Shown here piece by piece: positions 43,401-56,589 of a stretch of DNA of 64,000 bases. Below the pieces are notes generated by a model that was given only the letters and a program-made list of their open reading frames with translations, ran no database searches and was not told where the DNA came from. Every line of letters starts with the position of its first letter. The first letter of the stretch is position 1. This DNA is from Aotearoamyces nothofagi (Eukaryota; Ascomycota; Leotiomycetes; Leotiales; Tympanidaceae): assembly GCA_015345905.1 (NCBI GenBank), contig JADDTR010000009.1, forward strand, positions 1 through 64,000, in the 5' to 3' direction. The translations under genes were made by a program, and so were the position numbers.

Positions 43401-46400
43401 TGGCGGTCGTGATAATCATACCATCATTCATAAGCATCGACTTCGACTCATCGTAGAGGATTGGTTGTGGTCTCCGTGGTAGCCGCACGCGCTGCTGCAC
43501 CGAGCACAGTTACGCATTCATTCATTCATTCATTCCATTCTCCCCATTCTCCCCCATCGCCAGCCGTCCCTTTTCGGCCCTTTCCGCGGGCCTGCGCGTC
43601 AGCTTCTCCACAAGCAACAGAGGGCCGGCATCAGCACCAGCAGCAGCATCACCACCACCAAGCCTTCGCAGTCTCGCTGCTTCTGTACCTCCCTCCTGCT
43701 CTGGTTCCTTCTGCTCTGGTCTGGCCTGTCTACTCTGGTCTGGCCTGAACACTCCCGCGTCACGGAACTCGCTCCCTCAACCGGTTTCCCTCCCCTCCCC
43801 CTTTCTTCTTCCCTGCTTTCTCTCTTCCTCGCTCGCGCGCGATGGCGGTTAGCAATACCCGGCAATATCGCTGGGTGAATGCGAGCAAGCCAAGTACACT
43901 CGACGCAGCCAAGGGCGCACGCACAGTAGGCTGTCGCATCTCGGCGTGTATGGCAGAGGCGATTGGGGCGGGTTTCATTCGTGCGGTGGACCTCTCCTGC
44001 CAGCACGGCAAACTGCAACTGGCAGTGCGCAGAATTGGAGAGGCGCGGAGGATCCGAGGCACACATGCCATCCGAGGCACGCAGCAATTGCTACCTACGG
44101 TAGTACCCACGGCAGTACCTAGTCGCCCAGCACGTGACTGGCGCTGTGTACACCGTACCTCCCTTGGGGTACCTGTAGGTCCTGGCCGTCCTGGCCGTCC
44201 TGGCCTTCCTGTCCTTCCTGTCCGTCCAGTACAACTACAGCCGTAGCGCGGGCGTGCACACGGGTCTCGCCACGGAGCACGGGGCACGGGCTCTGGCACC
44301 TCCGTCCTGCGGGCTGCGGGCTGCGGGCTGCACCGCTCCACTCCCTCACTCTGCCGCACCGTAGACTGTAATCTGTAATTGCACCACCGCATTGCGCCAA
44401 TGTACTACCCCGTCACCCTACCCCGTCACCCTACCCCGTCGCCCTTACCGGTCGGCCGTTGGGTTCCTGCAAGTAACGTACGACCCTCCGCCATCGCCCC
44501 TCCTGCCACCCCTCATTCCCCTCCACCCACCCCACACCCCTGGTCGCCTTGCGTTTGCCGCATAACTTTCATAACTCCCAGCCGGCTGGCCTGGCCTACC
44601 TGTCCTTTTTCCCTCTTCCTGTTCCTGCCCAGAGCCGTGGCCGTCCGACGCATGGTGTGCTTGCCCATGGCTGCGCCGACCACGGGACTCCCCGGCAGAC
44701 GCGCTCCTTCTGTCCTCCAGGCCCGGGTGCTGCTGCTCTTCGACTCAGGTCCTCCTCGCATGCCAATGCCGCCGCCGCTGCCGCTCTCGCCATCCAGGTA
44801 CGTGCGACAAGCTACTGTCAGCAATGTCCGTGCCTAGGCATGTATCACTCGGAGACTGGAGACTGGAGACCTGGAGACCTAGAGACCTGGAGATTCGAGA
44901 CTGGAGATTCGAGACTGGAGACTCGAGACTGGAGGCCGCCGGGTCGAGGCAGACTCGTCAGAGATGGAAATCATGAGATTCGGGGCGGGCAGGTCTGTCA
45001 GCCTGTCGCATCTTTGACTGGCCATTCCTTTCCTTCGGATCGGCTTCCAGCCTTTTCTTGACCGCAGCAAAATTCAAGCTTAAGATTAATCGAGGTGAGC
45101 AATGCTTGCTTGCTCTCAGGGCACCCTGGCTGCAATCACGTCAATCGCGGTCGAGATGTCGCGCGGCATGGAGGCCTTGCTTGCCCTGTAGCGGCCGACA
45201 GCTCTACTACACCGTCTACACGTCAAAGACACTGGATATCAAGAGATTCAATCATGACTTTGATTATACTCGGAATTGAGCTGTAGGCTTTCAGACAGAT
45301 GTATTATAACCATATATACACCTGAATACTTTATAGCATTTAAATTTAACCCTCAGCTAAATTAGTAAATATTACAATACAGGTTTATAAGAATTATAGC
45401 AGGGATTAATTAGTAAATTATAACGGACCTTAAAAAATAATAACTACAATAAAAGCAAGCCAGATCAATTTTATATTACAGAGATGCTAGATATATAGAC
45501 CAAGTTCTTATAGCTAGTAACTGCAGTAACAGAGACGGAGTTCAACCATTGTAGCCAAAGATCTATATCTAATATATTATATATACTAGCTAAAATTATA
45601 TACTGTTCTTCAATGTACAATCCTTGAAATGTCTAGAGAATTTTCTACAAATACAGTACTATTATAACAGACAGCAGTCCTGAGAAGATATAATTCTAGT
45701 TTATCCGTTATACTATTTCCTCTATTACTACTGGAGTGAACATTTTGATACTACCCCCGAATAATTCCAGAAAGGTGTATAGATTAAATCTGGCAGTCTT
45801 TTCCTAATTTGGTAACAATCTTGAGGCTATTGAAAGATTATAAGTTACAGTACTTCTAAAAGCTGGTCTAAGCTTTTGGAATTAATACCCCGAATATACT
45901 GCAAACCATAGGAAGCTCGAGCTTTGTCGTTAATACCTTCCGAGTCAGGCAGAGAGTTGTCCTCCTTGTGGAAGCCAAAAAAAATACGCGAGCGTGCACG
46001 GACGGAGATGATCTCCGATATCTGATCTCTCTCCGCATCCCATTTTTGATCGAGCCTTGGCACACTATACCACATCGCCCGCTTCCACCGGCTACCTGCA
46101 GGTAAACAACATATCACCTATAGGTCTACGAAGACACGACTTCCTTCCACGGACTCGGCATTATCGCTTTGGACCATATCCCGAATGCTTCAGAGACGGG
46201 GAGCCAACGCATCTCGATCAAGTAGAACCACATCGACCGTGACGATAGGAAGTGTTCTGCTGGCATGGGATCATTTGGGACATTCCTCTGGGGGAGTATG
46301 ACAGAGGTCATCACTTCGACCACAACCCTTTTCGACCGAGATCGTTTTGTCAACAGTGGGTGAAAAGGTACTCTGGCGAATGTAGTTCCGAGGAGCTGCG

Positions 46401-46446
46401 GTTCAAGTCCATACACCACATATAAATATTGTAGCGAAGGGGTTAA
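40457..46446. other. 6-kb stretch without recognisable genes
   Basis: Between phosphoketolase and the histidine kinase, both of which read outward from it, I see no conserved protein. The first part is GC-rich, CT/GA-biased and has many overlapping spurious frames. Low-complexity patches include TCCACTATCTACTGTCCAC repeats at 41,873-41,990, CCTGGCCGTCCTGGCC repeats at 44,178-44,225, (CATT)n at 43,515-43,535 and GGAGACTGGAGACC repeats at 44,848-44,935. The motif TGCCTAGGTAC clusters at 42,370-42,560. Bases 45,290-45,850 switch to AT-rich sequence with a TAACTGCAGTAA motif near 45,519, probably a decayed repeat. Confidence 0.6.
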
Positions 46447-49400
46447 ATGTCGACAAACAGACAACAAGATGCCCCACTTGGGTTGCGCCGCAATGCTGTA
46501 GTAAATGAGGATACAGCAGCGGGTGGCAACTACGAAAATGTTGGCGATCTAGATGAGAGGATGATCGATGGGGATGAGTGTGAGAACTCAGTCGTCCTAG
46601 ATGTCCTTGACGAGTTAGATGCAGTTGGGCTGAGAGAGATATTGGATCACGATTCACGGCCTACATTCGTTGTTGACCTTGATCCCGACCTCGACATTGC
46701 CGCTGATCCTATAAGCCTGTCACCCATATTTTGCAATGCGGCCCTCCGGTCTTACGACCGCTTAAAGGATGTGGTTGACGGACATTCACTGATCGAAGTA
46801 CCTGATGTCACGGAAACCACTTCATATTTGGATTTTAAGACATGGGTTACGAGTGTGACTAAATTCGATGAGTCTAAAGATATTTATCCGCTCTCCTATC
46901 TCTACTGTGGTATGCTTTGGACTGGCTCTACCATCCGAAAACGATGGAGGCTGATTAGTGGAAATTGTTGTTATGATACTGGATGTATTACATCTGGAGA
47001 TCTTTCCTCAGGCCCAACAAGTGAGCACGGAACCCAGAGGGCCAAAACGCAACCACCTCGATATGTGACAAACGAGCTTCTGCATTCAGAAGGTTCCAAA
47101 CCTGCTCTGGAGATTAACTCCGAGGTTGAATCTAACGTAGCATCATGCAAGATTCCAACCTTGAAGAGTTCAGAGCGGCAGGGGTCGAGTTGGAGTTCTG
47201 CAGAACCAAGCACAATCTCATTGTCTATGGAGATGACGCACAAAGCTGTGAATTGGACTGACTTGCAAGAAGAAGACTCCTCTTTCTCGAAACATATTCA
47301 ATTCGCCCGACATGTTGATTGGCCTACCACCCCATTAGGAGCTATGAGTACCTGGACAGCCGAATTCCGCCAAGTCGTTAATTTGATGATGTCGAATCCT
47401 CACCCTGCCGCCCTGTTTTGGGGTGACGAGCTGACAATGATGTATAATGAGGCCTACAGAGATGTTGTAGCTGGTAACAAACACCCGTCTTTGATGGGAG
47501 CAGGATTTAGCGGACCTTTCAAAGAGATGTGGGACGATGTCAGCCCAATTTTTGCAGAGTGTGCCCTAACTGGCAAGGCAGTAGCTATGGAGAACCAGCT
47601 TCTGCCTATCGATCGACACGGCTTTTTAGAAGAGACTTATTTCACATGGTCTTTTGTGCCGCTCTATGGTGGCGGGCAGAAGATCCTAGGATTCTACAAC
47701 GCACCCTTCGAGACGACACAGCAGTTTATCAGTACTAGAAGGTTACAGACATTGTGCAGAGTAGGCGAAGAAGTTTCACTTGCAAGGACCGTGAAAGAAT
47801 TTTGGGGTAGACTTCTACGCGGACTTGAAGAAAACCATCTCGACGTACCTCTTGCCCTTTTATATTCCGTTGTTCCCGACAGTGATGATGGAGAATCATC
47901 GACTCAGTCTGGAAGTTCCATGTCTCTCAAATCGTGCGTTTTTGAGGGTGGGTTGGGAGTCTCAGAAGGACACGCCGCCGCACCTTCACGATTAGACCTG
48001 AAGAGAAGCAGAGAAGGATTCATTCCTTCATTTAGAGAAGCTATGCGCACTCGAGAACCAACGAAGCTTCAAACTCGGGATGGAACTCTTCCGGAGGCGT
48101 TGATTGAAGATATTGAATGGCGAGGGTTTGGAGAGCCTTGTCGTGAGGCAGTCATTTTCCCCGTTCGACCAACAACAGGCGAGAACATATTGGCATTCCT
48201 ACTTGTTGGTGTCAACCCCCGACGACCATTTGATGCTGAATATCAGTCTTTTGTAGTTATGTTGAATAGGCAGTTGGCGACTTCTTTGGCATCAACTATT
48301 CTATTTGAAGAGGAGATCCGCCGTGGACAAACTGCAGCAGAGGCTGCTGCTATAGAACGAGAACATCTTACTGATCAGCTCGTATTGCAGACTACTCGCT
48401 TGCAACGTATGACTGAACTGTCCCAAGTAGGCCTATTTTATATTGATCCAGACGGTGTGCTACTGGAAGCCAATGATCGTTGGTTTGAGATGACATCCTT
48501 GTCCAGGGACAAGAAGTATCCCATGTCCTGGATGGAAGCTATAGATGAACAGAGTCTACCGGTGATGGAAGCCGGTTGGGGTCAGGTCCTGCACGACCAT
48601 GTGTCTTGGTCTGGAGAGCTGCGGCTGAAAAGGCCGTGGAAAGATTATGTGACTGGCGAATCCATCGACTACTGGATTTTGGCTGAATGCCAGCCCGAGT
48701 TTCTTCCAGACGGGCCAGTTGGAAGTATAACCGGTTCAATTACTGATATTAGCCATATGAAATGGACAGAAATCCTCCAAAGCCGACGACTAGAAGAAGC
48801 TGATGCCACACGACGCCAACAAAACAACGTGAGTCTTGGCAGCGCTTCCATCTCCATTTGCTAACATGTGATAGTTCATAGACATAACCTCTCATGAGAT
48901 GAGGAACCCGCTGAGTGCCATCCTTCAATGCGCAGATGATATTTCTTCGGCGATGGGAGAGTACCGATCTAGTGATATTATCTCGGTCATGATACCAAGT
49001 AGGATTGTCGAGGATACTATCGAAGCTGCAGAAACGATCGCCCTATGTGCCCAGCACCAGAAATTAATTGTCGATGATATCCTCACCATTTCAAAGCTTG
49101 ATTCAGATCTTATAATCATCACCCCGGTTATCGACGAGCCCATAGCGGTCACAAAGCGAGCGATACGGATGTTTGAAGCAGAACTCCAGAAAAATGAGAT
49201 CAAACTGGACTTTCATGTGCAAGATAATTTTGCACAACTCGGGGTTGATTGGGTAGTACTGGATCCTAGTCGCCTGCTTCAAGTACTAATCAATCTCATG
49301 GCCAATGCTATCAAGTTCACGCAATCTGAGCCGACGCGTTTAATTACTGTTCGGGTTGGCGTATCTTTAAGCCCTCCAACTGAAGGGGCAGGCTTTCAAT

Positions 49401-50388
49401 ACATCCCGCCTAAAAATCCCAAGGCGAACATCTTGATGGGAGACGACTGGGGTTCAGGTGAAATATTATATCTCCAGTTCGAAGTACAAGATACAGGGCG
49501 TGGCCTCACAGTTGATGAAATGAAGTTACTTTTCTTACGCTTCTCACAGGCCTCCCCGCGTACACATGCACAGTATGGAGGTAGTGGACTTGGCCTTTTC
49601 ATATCACGTCAGCTAACAGAGCTCCACGGTGGGCAAATCGGAGTCGCATCAGAAGCTGGTGTAGGGAGCACCTTTACTTTCTACATCAAAGCCCGAAGAT
49701 CTCACGTAGAAAGGAATAATACCCCCGGAACTCTTCTGGACACACCCCACATTGCCAAGCGCCGACGTGGCGAAGCTCAAAAGAGCGACAAGGGATATGG
49801 CGGCAATCCATTCTTACATGTATCAACCACTAGTCCCACTCTTGGTAAAACCCTAGCAAATCTCAACTTATCCGGCTTCTACATCCTCGTCGTCGAAGAT
49901 AACCTCGTGAACCAAAAGGTACTGAGCAGACAACTGCAGAAGCTCGGATGCAGAGTCAACGTCGCATGCCACGGCGGCGAGGCGCTGGAATATCTCTCGA
50001 AGACGAAGTTCTGCAAAGGCAATCAGAAAGATGGCGAAGAACTTTCAATTATTCTGATGGATTTGGAAATGCCGGTCATTGATGGCCTTACTTGCGTGAA
50101 GAGGATAAGGGCGTTGGAGGACGAGGGGAGCTTAGTTGGGCATGTTCCCGTAATTGCCGTTACGGCGAATGTAAGATCGGAACAGGTCGCCGCTGCGAAG
50201 GAGTCGGGGATGGTAAGCATCTTTTTATTTTTACGCCTTTATTTTTAACTTTGGATGTGAGGGTTTTATTTAGTTTGACTGAACAAGGGTGATGGATGCT
50301 GACTGATTGGCCCTGCTAGGATGACGTTGTATCGAAGCCGTTCCGAATCCCAGAGCTCGTGGCTAAGATCGAGCAGCTTTTGACATGA
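46447..50388 (+). CDS. Hybrid histidine kinase (PAS, HisKA, HATPase, receiver)
   Basis: This phosphorelay sensor kinase has three exons, 46447-48828, 48875-50212 and 50320-50388, about 1262 residues. An N-terminal sensor region includes the fungal motif DWPTTPLGAMSTW followed by NPHPAALFWGDELTMMYNEAY. A PAS-like segment follows (VGLFYIDPDGVLLEANDRWF). Then come the H-box FIDITSHEMRNPLSAI (His near residue 801), N-box LINLMANAIKFT, G boxes DTGRGL and GGSGLGLFI, and a receiver domain with ILMDLEMP (Asp near 1189) and, in exon 3, the SKPFR lysine. No membrane span is evident, so it is probably cytosolic. The last intron lies just after KESGM and needs splicing to complete the receiver. Signal unknown; output would pass through an HPt protein. 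Confidence 0.93.
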
Positions 50389-52169
50389 GATGATGAAGAG
50401 AGGCATGGACAGGTATATGCTAGAAGCGAGAAGCATGATAGAAATGTGTACGAGGATTAGCTGGCAGGCTGCTAGTATGGATATGGAATTTGTTTGGTTG
50501 GGCATGATATGATGATAGCATTGATGATACCGGCGTTTAGATGATAGCAGGAAAATAAACTCTGGTGTGCTCTCGTGCGGTTCTTTTTTCGGTTGCTGAT
50601 AGACGACATATTGCAGAAGCACGAGGTTCCTGGTATTCAAGGTATCTCAGAGAAATTGATTCTAGGCGACGGATGATTGTTGGGTAGCTTTGCATCAGAG
50701 GTGGTGGGTTGGCCGGGTGCTCGCAATCGGGTTCCCAGGGCCAGAGCTGTTTCAGACCTTTCCCGGTATCCCTTTGACCGATACCCGCGGCGACAGGGAT
50801 CGGAACGAATTGAATTACTGACAAACCTAGTTGTTCGGTCCGTGATACTCGTAGCAGGGCCCTGCTCTATACATACATATATACATACATATAGTTATAT
50901 ATATATATATATAACGCTATACAGTATAGCGACATTGGAATTATGGGAAGCTATAAGCTCTAGGCTGGCTGCTCCCTGCGAGGTTTCTTATTCAAACTAC
51001 GGCAGGAAAGATCTCCCTAGCGTACGCATCGTCTCTCGGCCTTTTACCTAGCTCTCTCAATCCTGCTTCCGGCGCCAACGGCCAAGTGTGCAAGTGCGCA
51101 AGTATATGATTTCCGGGAAGTTGTTGAAACAAATCAGGCCTAGTTCCAGTCGGTGCACGCTTCGGGGAAAAGAGGCTCTAGATCCCAATTGCAGCTGTGC
51201 GTCGCTGTTTACATTGAAGCTTGCGACGTTCCTGCCCTCGCAGCATCCCCCCTAACATATTTACTTCCTGCAACTTCGCGCTGAAGAACCCTCGTTAGCC
51301 TCGTTAACGTTGCATCGGTCCACGGGAATCACAGGCTTCGCACAGCTGCAGACTCCACCGTCTATCAAAGCGCCTATCAAAGCAGCAAACCACTTCGTAT
51401 AATCAATCAGCGCAGTAACCAACCCCACAGAGCTCCTAGACTACACAGCACGAAAACTCTATCTAATGCAACGTTCAATTCATCCCAAAGCATATCGGAT
51501 CTTTTCGTTGTCAGGATAACACGCAGGCAGGCAGGACATGTACTGTATGCAGTTGACCAAGGACACCACCAGTGCCGGGCTGAAACATGGCTTATCACAC
51601 CCCCATATCAATCGGGGCGGGCGGGCGGCAGTGGCGACACGACCATCTGCCGACTGCTCGAGCTGAGATGATGCGCAATGAAAGGCTTCTTCAGCACGCA
51701 CAACCCGCAGTGCATTGAGGTGCATCCATGCACGGCCAAATCTCTGCCAATCTCTGCCAATCTCTGCCAATCCATGCCGCTCTGCTATCCGAGCAGCCTA
51801 TTCGGTCTCTGCACTGCATGCAGTATTCTCGTAGGGGCCATAATAATCGGGAATCCCCTTGCCGTCAATTTAGCCTCTAGCCATGGTGACGCGCTGGAGT
51901 TTAGGCGTCCAGGGGCGTCCACCGCGCTGTAGGGTTTGTATATGACTCGTGTTAGGCCCGAATAAGGGGGCCTTGCTGGGGCTTGCTGGGGCCCGTAGGG
52001 AGCCTGCAGTGCCAATTTAGTGCCCATATAGGGAGCTGGAGATCCCCATTCCAGCTTATATATCGCCGCTTCCTCAGACCGGGCCTGCCAAGCGCCTTGC
52101 GCCTCCCCTTTCGCCGCCACAACCGTCAGCTTCCGACGCGGACACAAAGTGCCAGTGAGATCTGATACC
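50389..52169. other. Intergenic, no gene recognised
   Basis: An (AT)n run lies at 50,894-50,912 and (CTCTGCCAAT)n-like repeats at 51,742-51,775. Only short frames without similarity were seen. Confidence 0.55.
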
Positions 52170-53855
52170 ATGAGCCGTTGTCAGACGGGGACCGAGGCTG
52201 AGGCCGAGGCTGAGGCTGGCACTGCGACCCCGCTGTCGCCGCGCATCGACGTCGAGCGTGCCGACGTAGACGGCGAGAGTCGAGACTCGGGTGCGAGCAA
52301 GGAGCTCGCGGTTGCGGAAGAGGAGGAGCAGCATCGGATTGGTGCCGACTTCAAGGACTGGAGGGGGCCTGACGATCCGGGAAATCCTCACAATTGGTCG
52401 CGAGCCTCGACAGCTTTCCATATCGCGTCGCTGGCCCTCCTGTCAGCTACGGTGTACGTTGTCCCTGTCCTATCGTGTGGTCGTGTCTGCCAATTGTTGC
52501 TGACCCGGTGTCGTAGAACCTTTGGCTCTTCCGTCTATACGCCAGCATATATCGAGATCATGGAGAAATTCTCCGTGTCCTCTACGGCTGCGCTGGTTCC
52601 ATTCACGACGTATGTTCTCGGCCTGAGCTTCGGTCCTGTGCTGAGCGCACCGCTCAGCGAAACTCATGGACGGCGCTTTGTTTTTCTAGTTTGTACCCCG
52701 ATATTCGCCCTCTTTGTAATGGGATGCGGCCTCGCGGATAGCTTTGGGGCTCTAGTTGTTTTGCGATTGTTTGCTGGAATCTTCGGATCACCTCCCTTGG
52801 CTATTGCAGCAGGCTCTGCTGCCGACTTGTCGACGCCGGCCACTCGCGGTGTTGTGCTCACTATTATCTGCGTCATGGCGTTTTTGGGTCCTGCACTTGG
52901 GTAAGCCTACCCTGTCAATCATGAACCCAGTTGACTGAGATATACCAGCCCCCTCATAGGGGTATTTGTCGTGGTGCGGAAAGATTGGCGCTGGACGCAG
53001 TGGACTCTGCTCTTCTTCATCGCGGCATCATACATACTAGTTCTTCTCACCAAGGAGACATACAAAAAGACCATCCTCGCGCGCCGGATCAAGAAAGCCG
53101 GCGGAACAGTTCCAGCAACGGGACCAACAGGCATTGCGGCACTAAAGTTCATCTTCATGGTGACCTTCACCCGGCCAGTTCATATGCTCTTCGTGGAACC
53201 CATCGTCATGTTCCTCTCGCTCTACGTCGCCTTCAACTTCTCCACCATCTACGCATTCTTCGTCGCGTTCCCGTTCGTCTTCACGGAGATATACGGCTTC
53301 ACCAATGAACAGGGCGGGCTCACCTTCATCTCAATCATTGTCGGCTCGGTCGTCGGCGCTCTGATCAACATCGCGTGCGATATCTTCATCTACCAACGAC
53401 GCGTACGGCTAATGCAACAAGACACTTCCCTGAAGCCCATGACGCCAGAGATGAGGCTGTACTCGGCAATGATCGGTAGTGTCCTGGCTCCGACCGGGCT
53501 CTTCTGGTTTGGATGGACTGCGCAGGCCGACATCCACTGGATCAGCCCCGTCATGGCCGCCACGTTCGTGGCGTCGGGGAACGTGGCGATCTTCGTCTCG
53601 GTGGCCCTCTACCTCGTCGACACCTACCAGGCCCTCCTGAGCGCCTCGGCCCTGGCCGCCAACGGCATCCTGCGATACATGATCGGCGCCGTCTTCCCCC
53701 TCTTCACGCTCCAGATGTACGAGCGCCTGGGCGTCGCGTGGGCCACGAGCCTGCTCGGCTTCGTCGCCCTGGCCATGCTCCCCATCCCCTGGATCATCTT
53801 CATCTGGGGACACGCCATACGCGTGCGCAGCCACTACCACACCACGAGGATCTGA
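52170..53855 (+). CDS. MFS transporter, DHA1 (drug:H+ antiporter) type
   Basis: This plasma-membrane carrier has about 12 hydrophobic spans. The ATG at 52170 was chosen; the frame opens slightly earlier without an ATG. The N-terminal cytosolic part is acidic and ends DPGNPHNWS, the entry motif of many fungal DHA1 carriers. Motif A-like LSETHGRRFVF follows helix 2, and the motif-C-like stretch FLGPALGPLIG comes in helix 5 across the second intron. Exons are 52170-52453, 52517-52900 and 52949-53855. After splicing, SATVTFGSSVYTPA is continuous. Family members export drugs, toxins or polyamines; the substrate is unknown. Convergent with the sugar transporter downstream. Confidence 0.9.
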
Positions 53856-54641
53856 GCCCGCCCCCTCCCTCTCACGATTACCCCCCCCCTCGCGCGCCCC
53901 CCCCCCCCTTTTCTTTCTTTCTTTCTTTCTTTCTCTTTCATGCGGCGGATCATAGCGATAGGCATCGGCAGGGGAACACACGGATGGGTCCAATCATGGA
54001 ATAGCATAGCAGCATCAGGGGTAAACTCATACATACTAAGCATAATTTCACGGCACACATCTCTTTTCACGGTGGCAAGTCCTCTAGAGAGGTGGACGGA
54101 TGCAGACATGACACGGGGCCCCCATAATCTCCTCATAAAACGAAACAGCACTGGTGTTGGAATAACGAAGCGATTCCGCGCGTGTCGATCCGTGGCACGG
54201 GATGGAGCGGGTCTGGGAGCGGGGTACGATACTTTGTGGCACTACTGGCACTACTGGCGCGGCACGTCCTCTACGGTAGACCGCGACGCGCCCTTTTGCA
54301 CTGCTCGCGGTCTGTGGAAAGGGGGATGGCGGGGAATATCGCTGCTCTACATCTCGCGGGACAGCATGGCCTCTGATGGCCCCGTTGCAGCAGCCGAGCA
54401 CTTGTTGGACTTCTTGGATTGGAACGGATAAGAGAACATCTCCGAGAGGAGAGGAGGAAAATAAACCATGTATTAAGAGACCATCTTCTCACGCACGTCT
54501 CGAAATTGACTGTAGCAAAATAATCTAGCCTGGTGAGCTCTGCTTCTCCGCAACCAGTATGTATGGGCCCGATATGGCAAGCAGTCTCCGGCAGCCGTGT
54601 GGGATAGTGCCGGGGCAAATTTCGAGCCGCGCCTCTTTGAC
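53856..54641. other. Convergent 3' intergenic region
   Basis: C-runs and a (TTTC)n run occupy 53,880-53,940. No gene recognised; the rest is likely 3' UTR of both transporter genes. Confidence 0.55.
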
Positions 54642-56589
54642 TCAGAGCTCATCGCCACTAGGCGCGACGTGCTCGTGCTTCTCGACATCCTCCAAGGGGC
54701 CCTTCTCGTGCGAGTCCGGAGTTGCGTTCTGGTGCGCGAGGATACGGTCCAGCCCGATCTCCTTGTTGATCTCCTCCATCCTCTCAAAGTCGGCCTGGGC
54801 CGTGCCCACGCTGCCGAAGATGACGTCCATCTCTTCGAGGGTCAGACGCTTCGTCTCGGGGACGTAGAACCAGATGAAAGCCGCGCCGAGGTATGTAAGG
54901 AGGCCGAACAGGATATAGGTTCCGTATGAGATGTCGGACAGCATGTCGGGCGTTACTTGGCCGACAATGAAGTTGTTCATCCTGGATACATATTAGCTTT
55001 GAATATTCTTTGCGCAGAGATAGAGCCCATCTTTACCAGTTGCTGGATGCCCCAAGCGCGATACCGTATGGACGGTTGGAAAGAGGCCAGATCTCTGCTA
55101 CGATGATCCACGCGCAAGGTCCCCAGGAGTAGCCGTAGTGGACAATAAACAACCACACCATGGCAACGGCAGCCCAGCCGGATGCGCTGTGGGTGCTCCA
55201 CTGGTCACGGTTCCTGGCGACGATGACGGCGATGATTATGTGACTTGAGAAAGTTAGTATCAGTAGGTGTACAGGCGATTGAAACAAATCAAGAGAGTTG
55301 CCAGCTTACCAGGTGGCCATGCCGATGGCTCCGATTGTAAGAATGGGCTTGCGACCGAGTTTATCAATGTATAGGACAGACGGGATCGTTGCAAGGAACA
55401 TAAGGATGCCAGCTACCCCTGTGGCAAGAAGGGAAACTGTATTGCTAGATAGACCAAGATCCGCAAAGATGGTTGGGGCGTAGTAAAGAATTGCATTAAT
55501 GCCGGTCCACTGCTGGAAGAACCTAGATAGATATTAGTAAAGCTATTAATCGAGAGAGAGTAGAATGTGTCTTACATAGTAACTGTGGCAACAATAACTC
55601 TCCTGAACATGGCCTTCGTCTTGAACAAAGACCCGATTGCCACAAACTGGAGCTTAAAAGTATTCCATGCCGTGAGTTCCCTAAGAGCAGGGAAGTGCTC
55701 AGAGACCGTTCGCTTCTCGAACATGGACTGAGCTTTGATCTCGAGGAATTCAAGATTGACTAGTTCATGATCTTCTGGAAGACCTCTGAGGGAGGCGAGG
55801 ACCTTTCTAGCTTCTTCTTCGCGGTCGTGGTGGACAAGCCACCTCGGAGAGAATGGCATGAACATCATCCCAGAGAGGAGAACCAAGGCAGGGGCGAGCT
55901 GGAGGCAGACAGGCAACAGCCAGGCTGCTTCGCTCTGGTTGGCGCCGGTACCCCCAATGTAGTTGGTTCCATAGTCGATCCAGAAGGAAGTCATGATTCC
56001 AAAGCAAATTGCCAGCTGTTGGAGAGCGACGAGAGAGCCTCTCACCTCTGGCGGGGCGACCTCGGCATTGTACATTGGCACAATCATGGAAAGGGATCCA
56101 ACACCCATACCAGTGATGAAACGACCTCCGAGGATCGAGCTGGCACCTCCGGCGGCCGCTGTAGCTTGCACGACTACCCCAATGATGAAGACAACTGTAG
56201 CCACCAAGATGGCGTACTTTCGAGATATTGATTCAGCTATGAAGCCCGAGGCCAAACTTCCGACCCAAGCGCCAAGCTCAAGGATGGATGTGAGCCAGCC
56301 TTTCTTTGATGTATTTGAAATATACTCGCCCATATCTATTAACAGAATCAGCAAGCATTGACCGGTAACGCATCCATGTAGACCTACGGTCCCCGAAGTT
56401 TGTCATGGTAAGAACACCTGAAAATACTCCTTGATTGTATCCGTAGAGAAGTCCACCGATACAGGCAAATAGAGCAATACTGAACACTCTAATGTTTTTT
56501 ACGAGTGCGAGAGGTCCACTTGCGCCCACCATTGCCTGCCGACGCTGCAGAGCAATGTCGTAGACATTAGGGCCACCGCCTGAAACCAT
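54642..56589 (-). CDS. MFS sugar (hexose-type) transporter
   Basis: This is a twelve-span sugar:H+ symporter family protein. The ATG at 56589 follows from the family's N-terminal length. Signatures are GGLLYGYNQGVFSGVL (helix 1), GGRFITGMGVGSLSMIVPMY, PPEVRGSLVALQQL (PESPR-like region variant FSPRWLV later), QQWTGINAILYYAPTIF (helix 7), GRKPIL, and PETKRLTLEEMD near the C-terminus. Several introns are needed, around 56,340-56,390, 55,525-55,575, 55,240-55,305 and 54,980-55,035. The tail is charged and cytosolic. The transported sugar cannot be told; the start of exon 2 (DMGEYISNT) is less secure. Confidence 0.9.
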
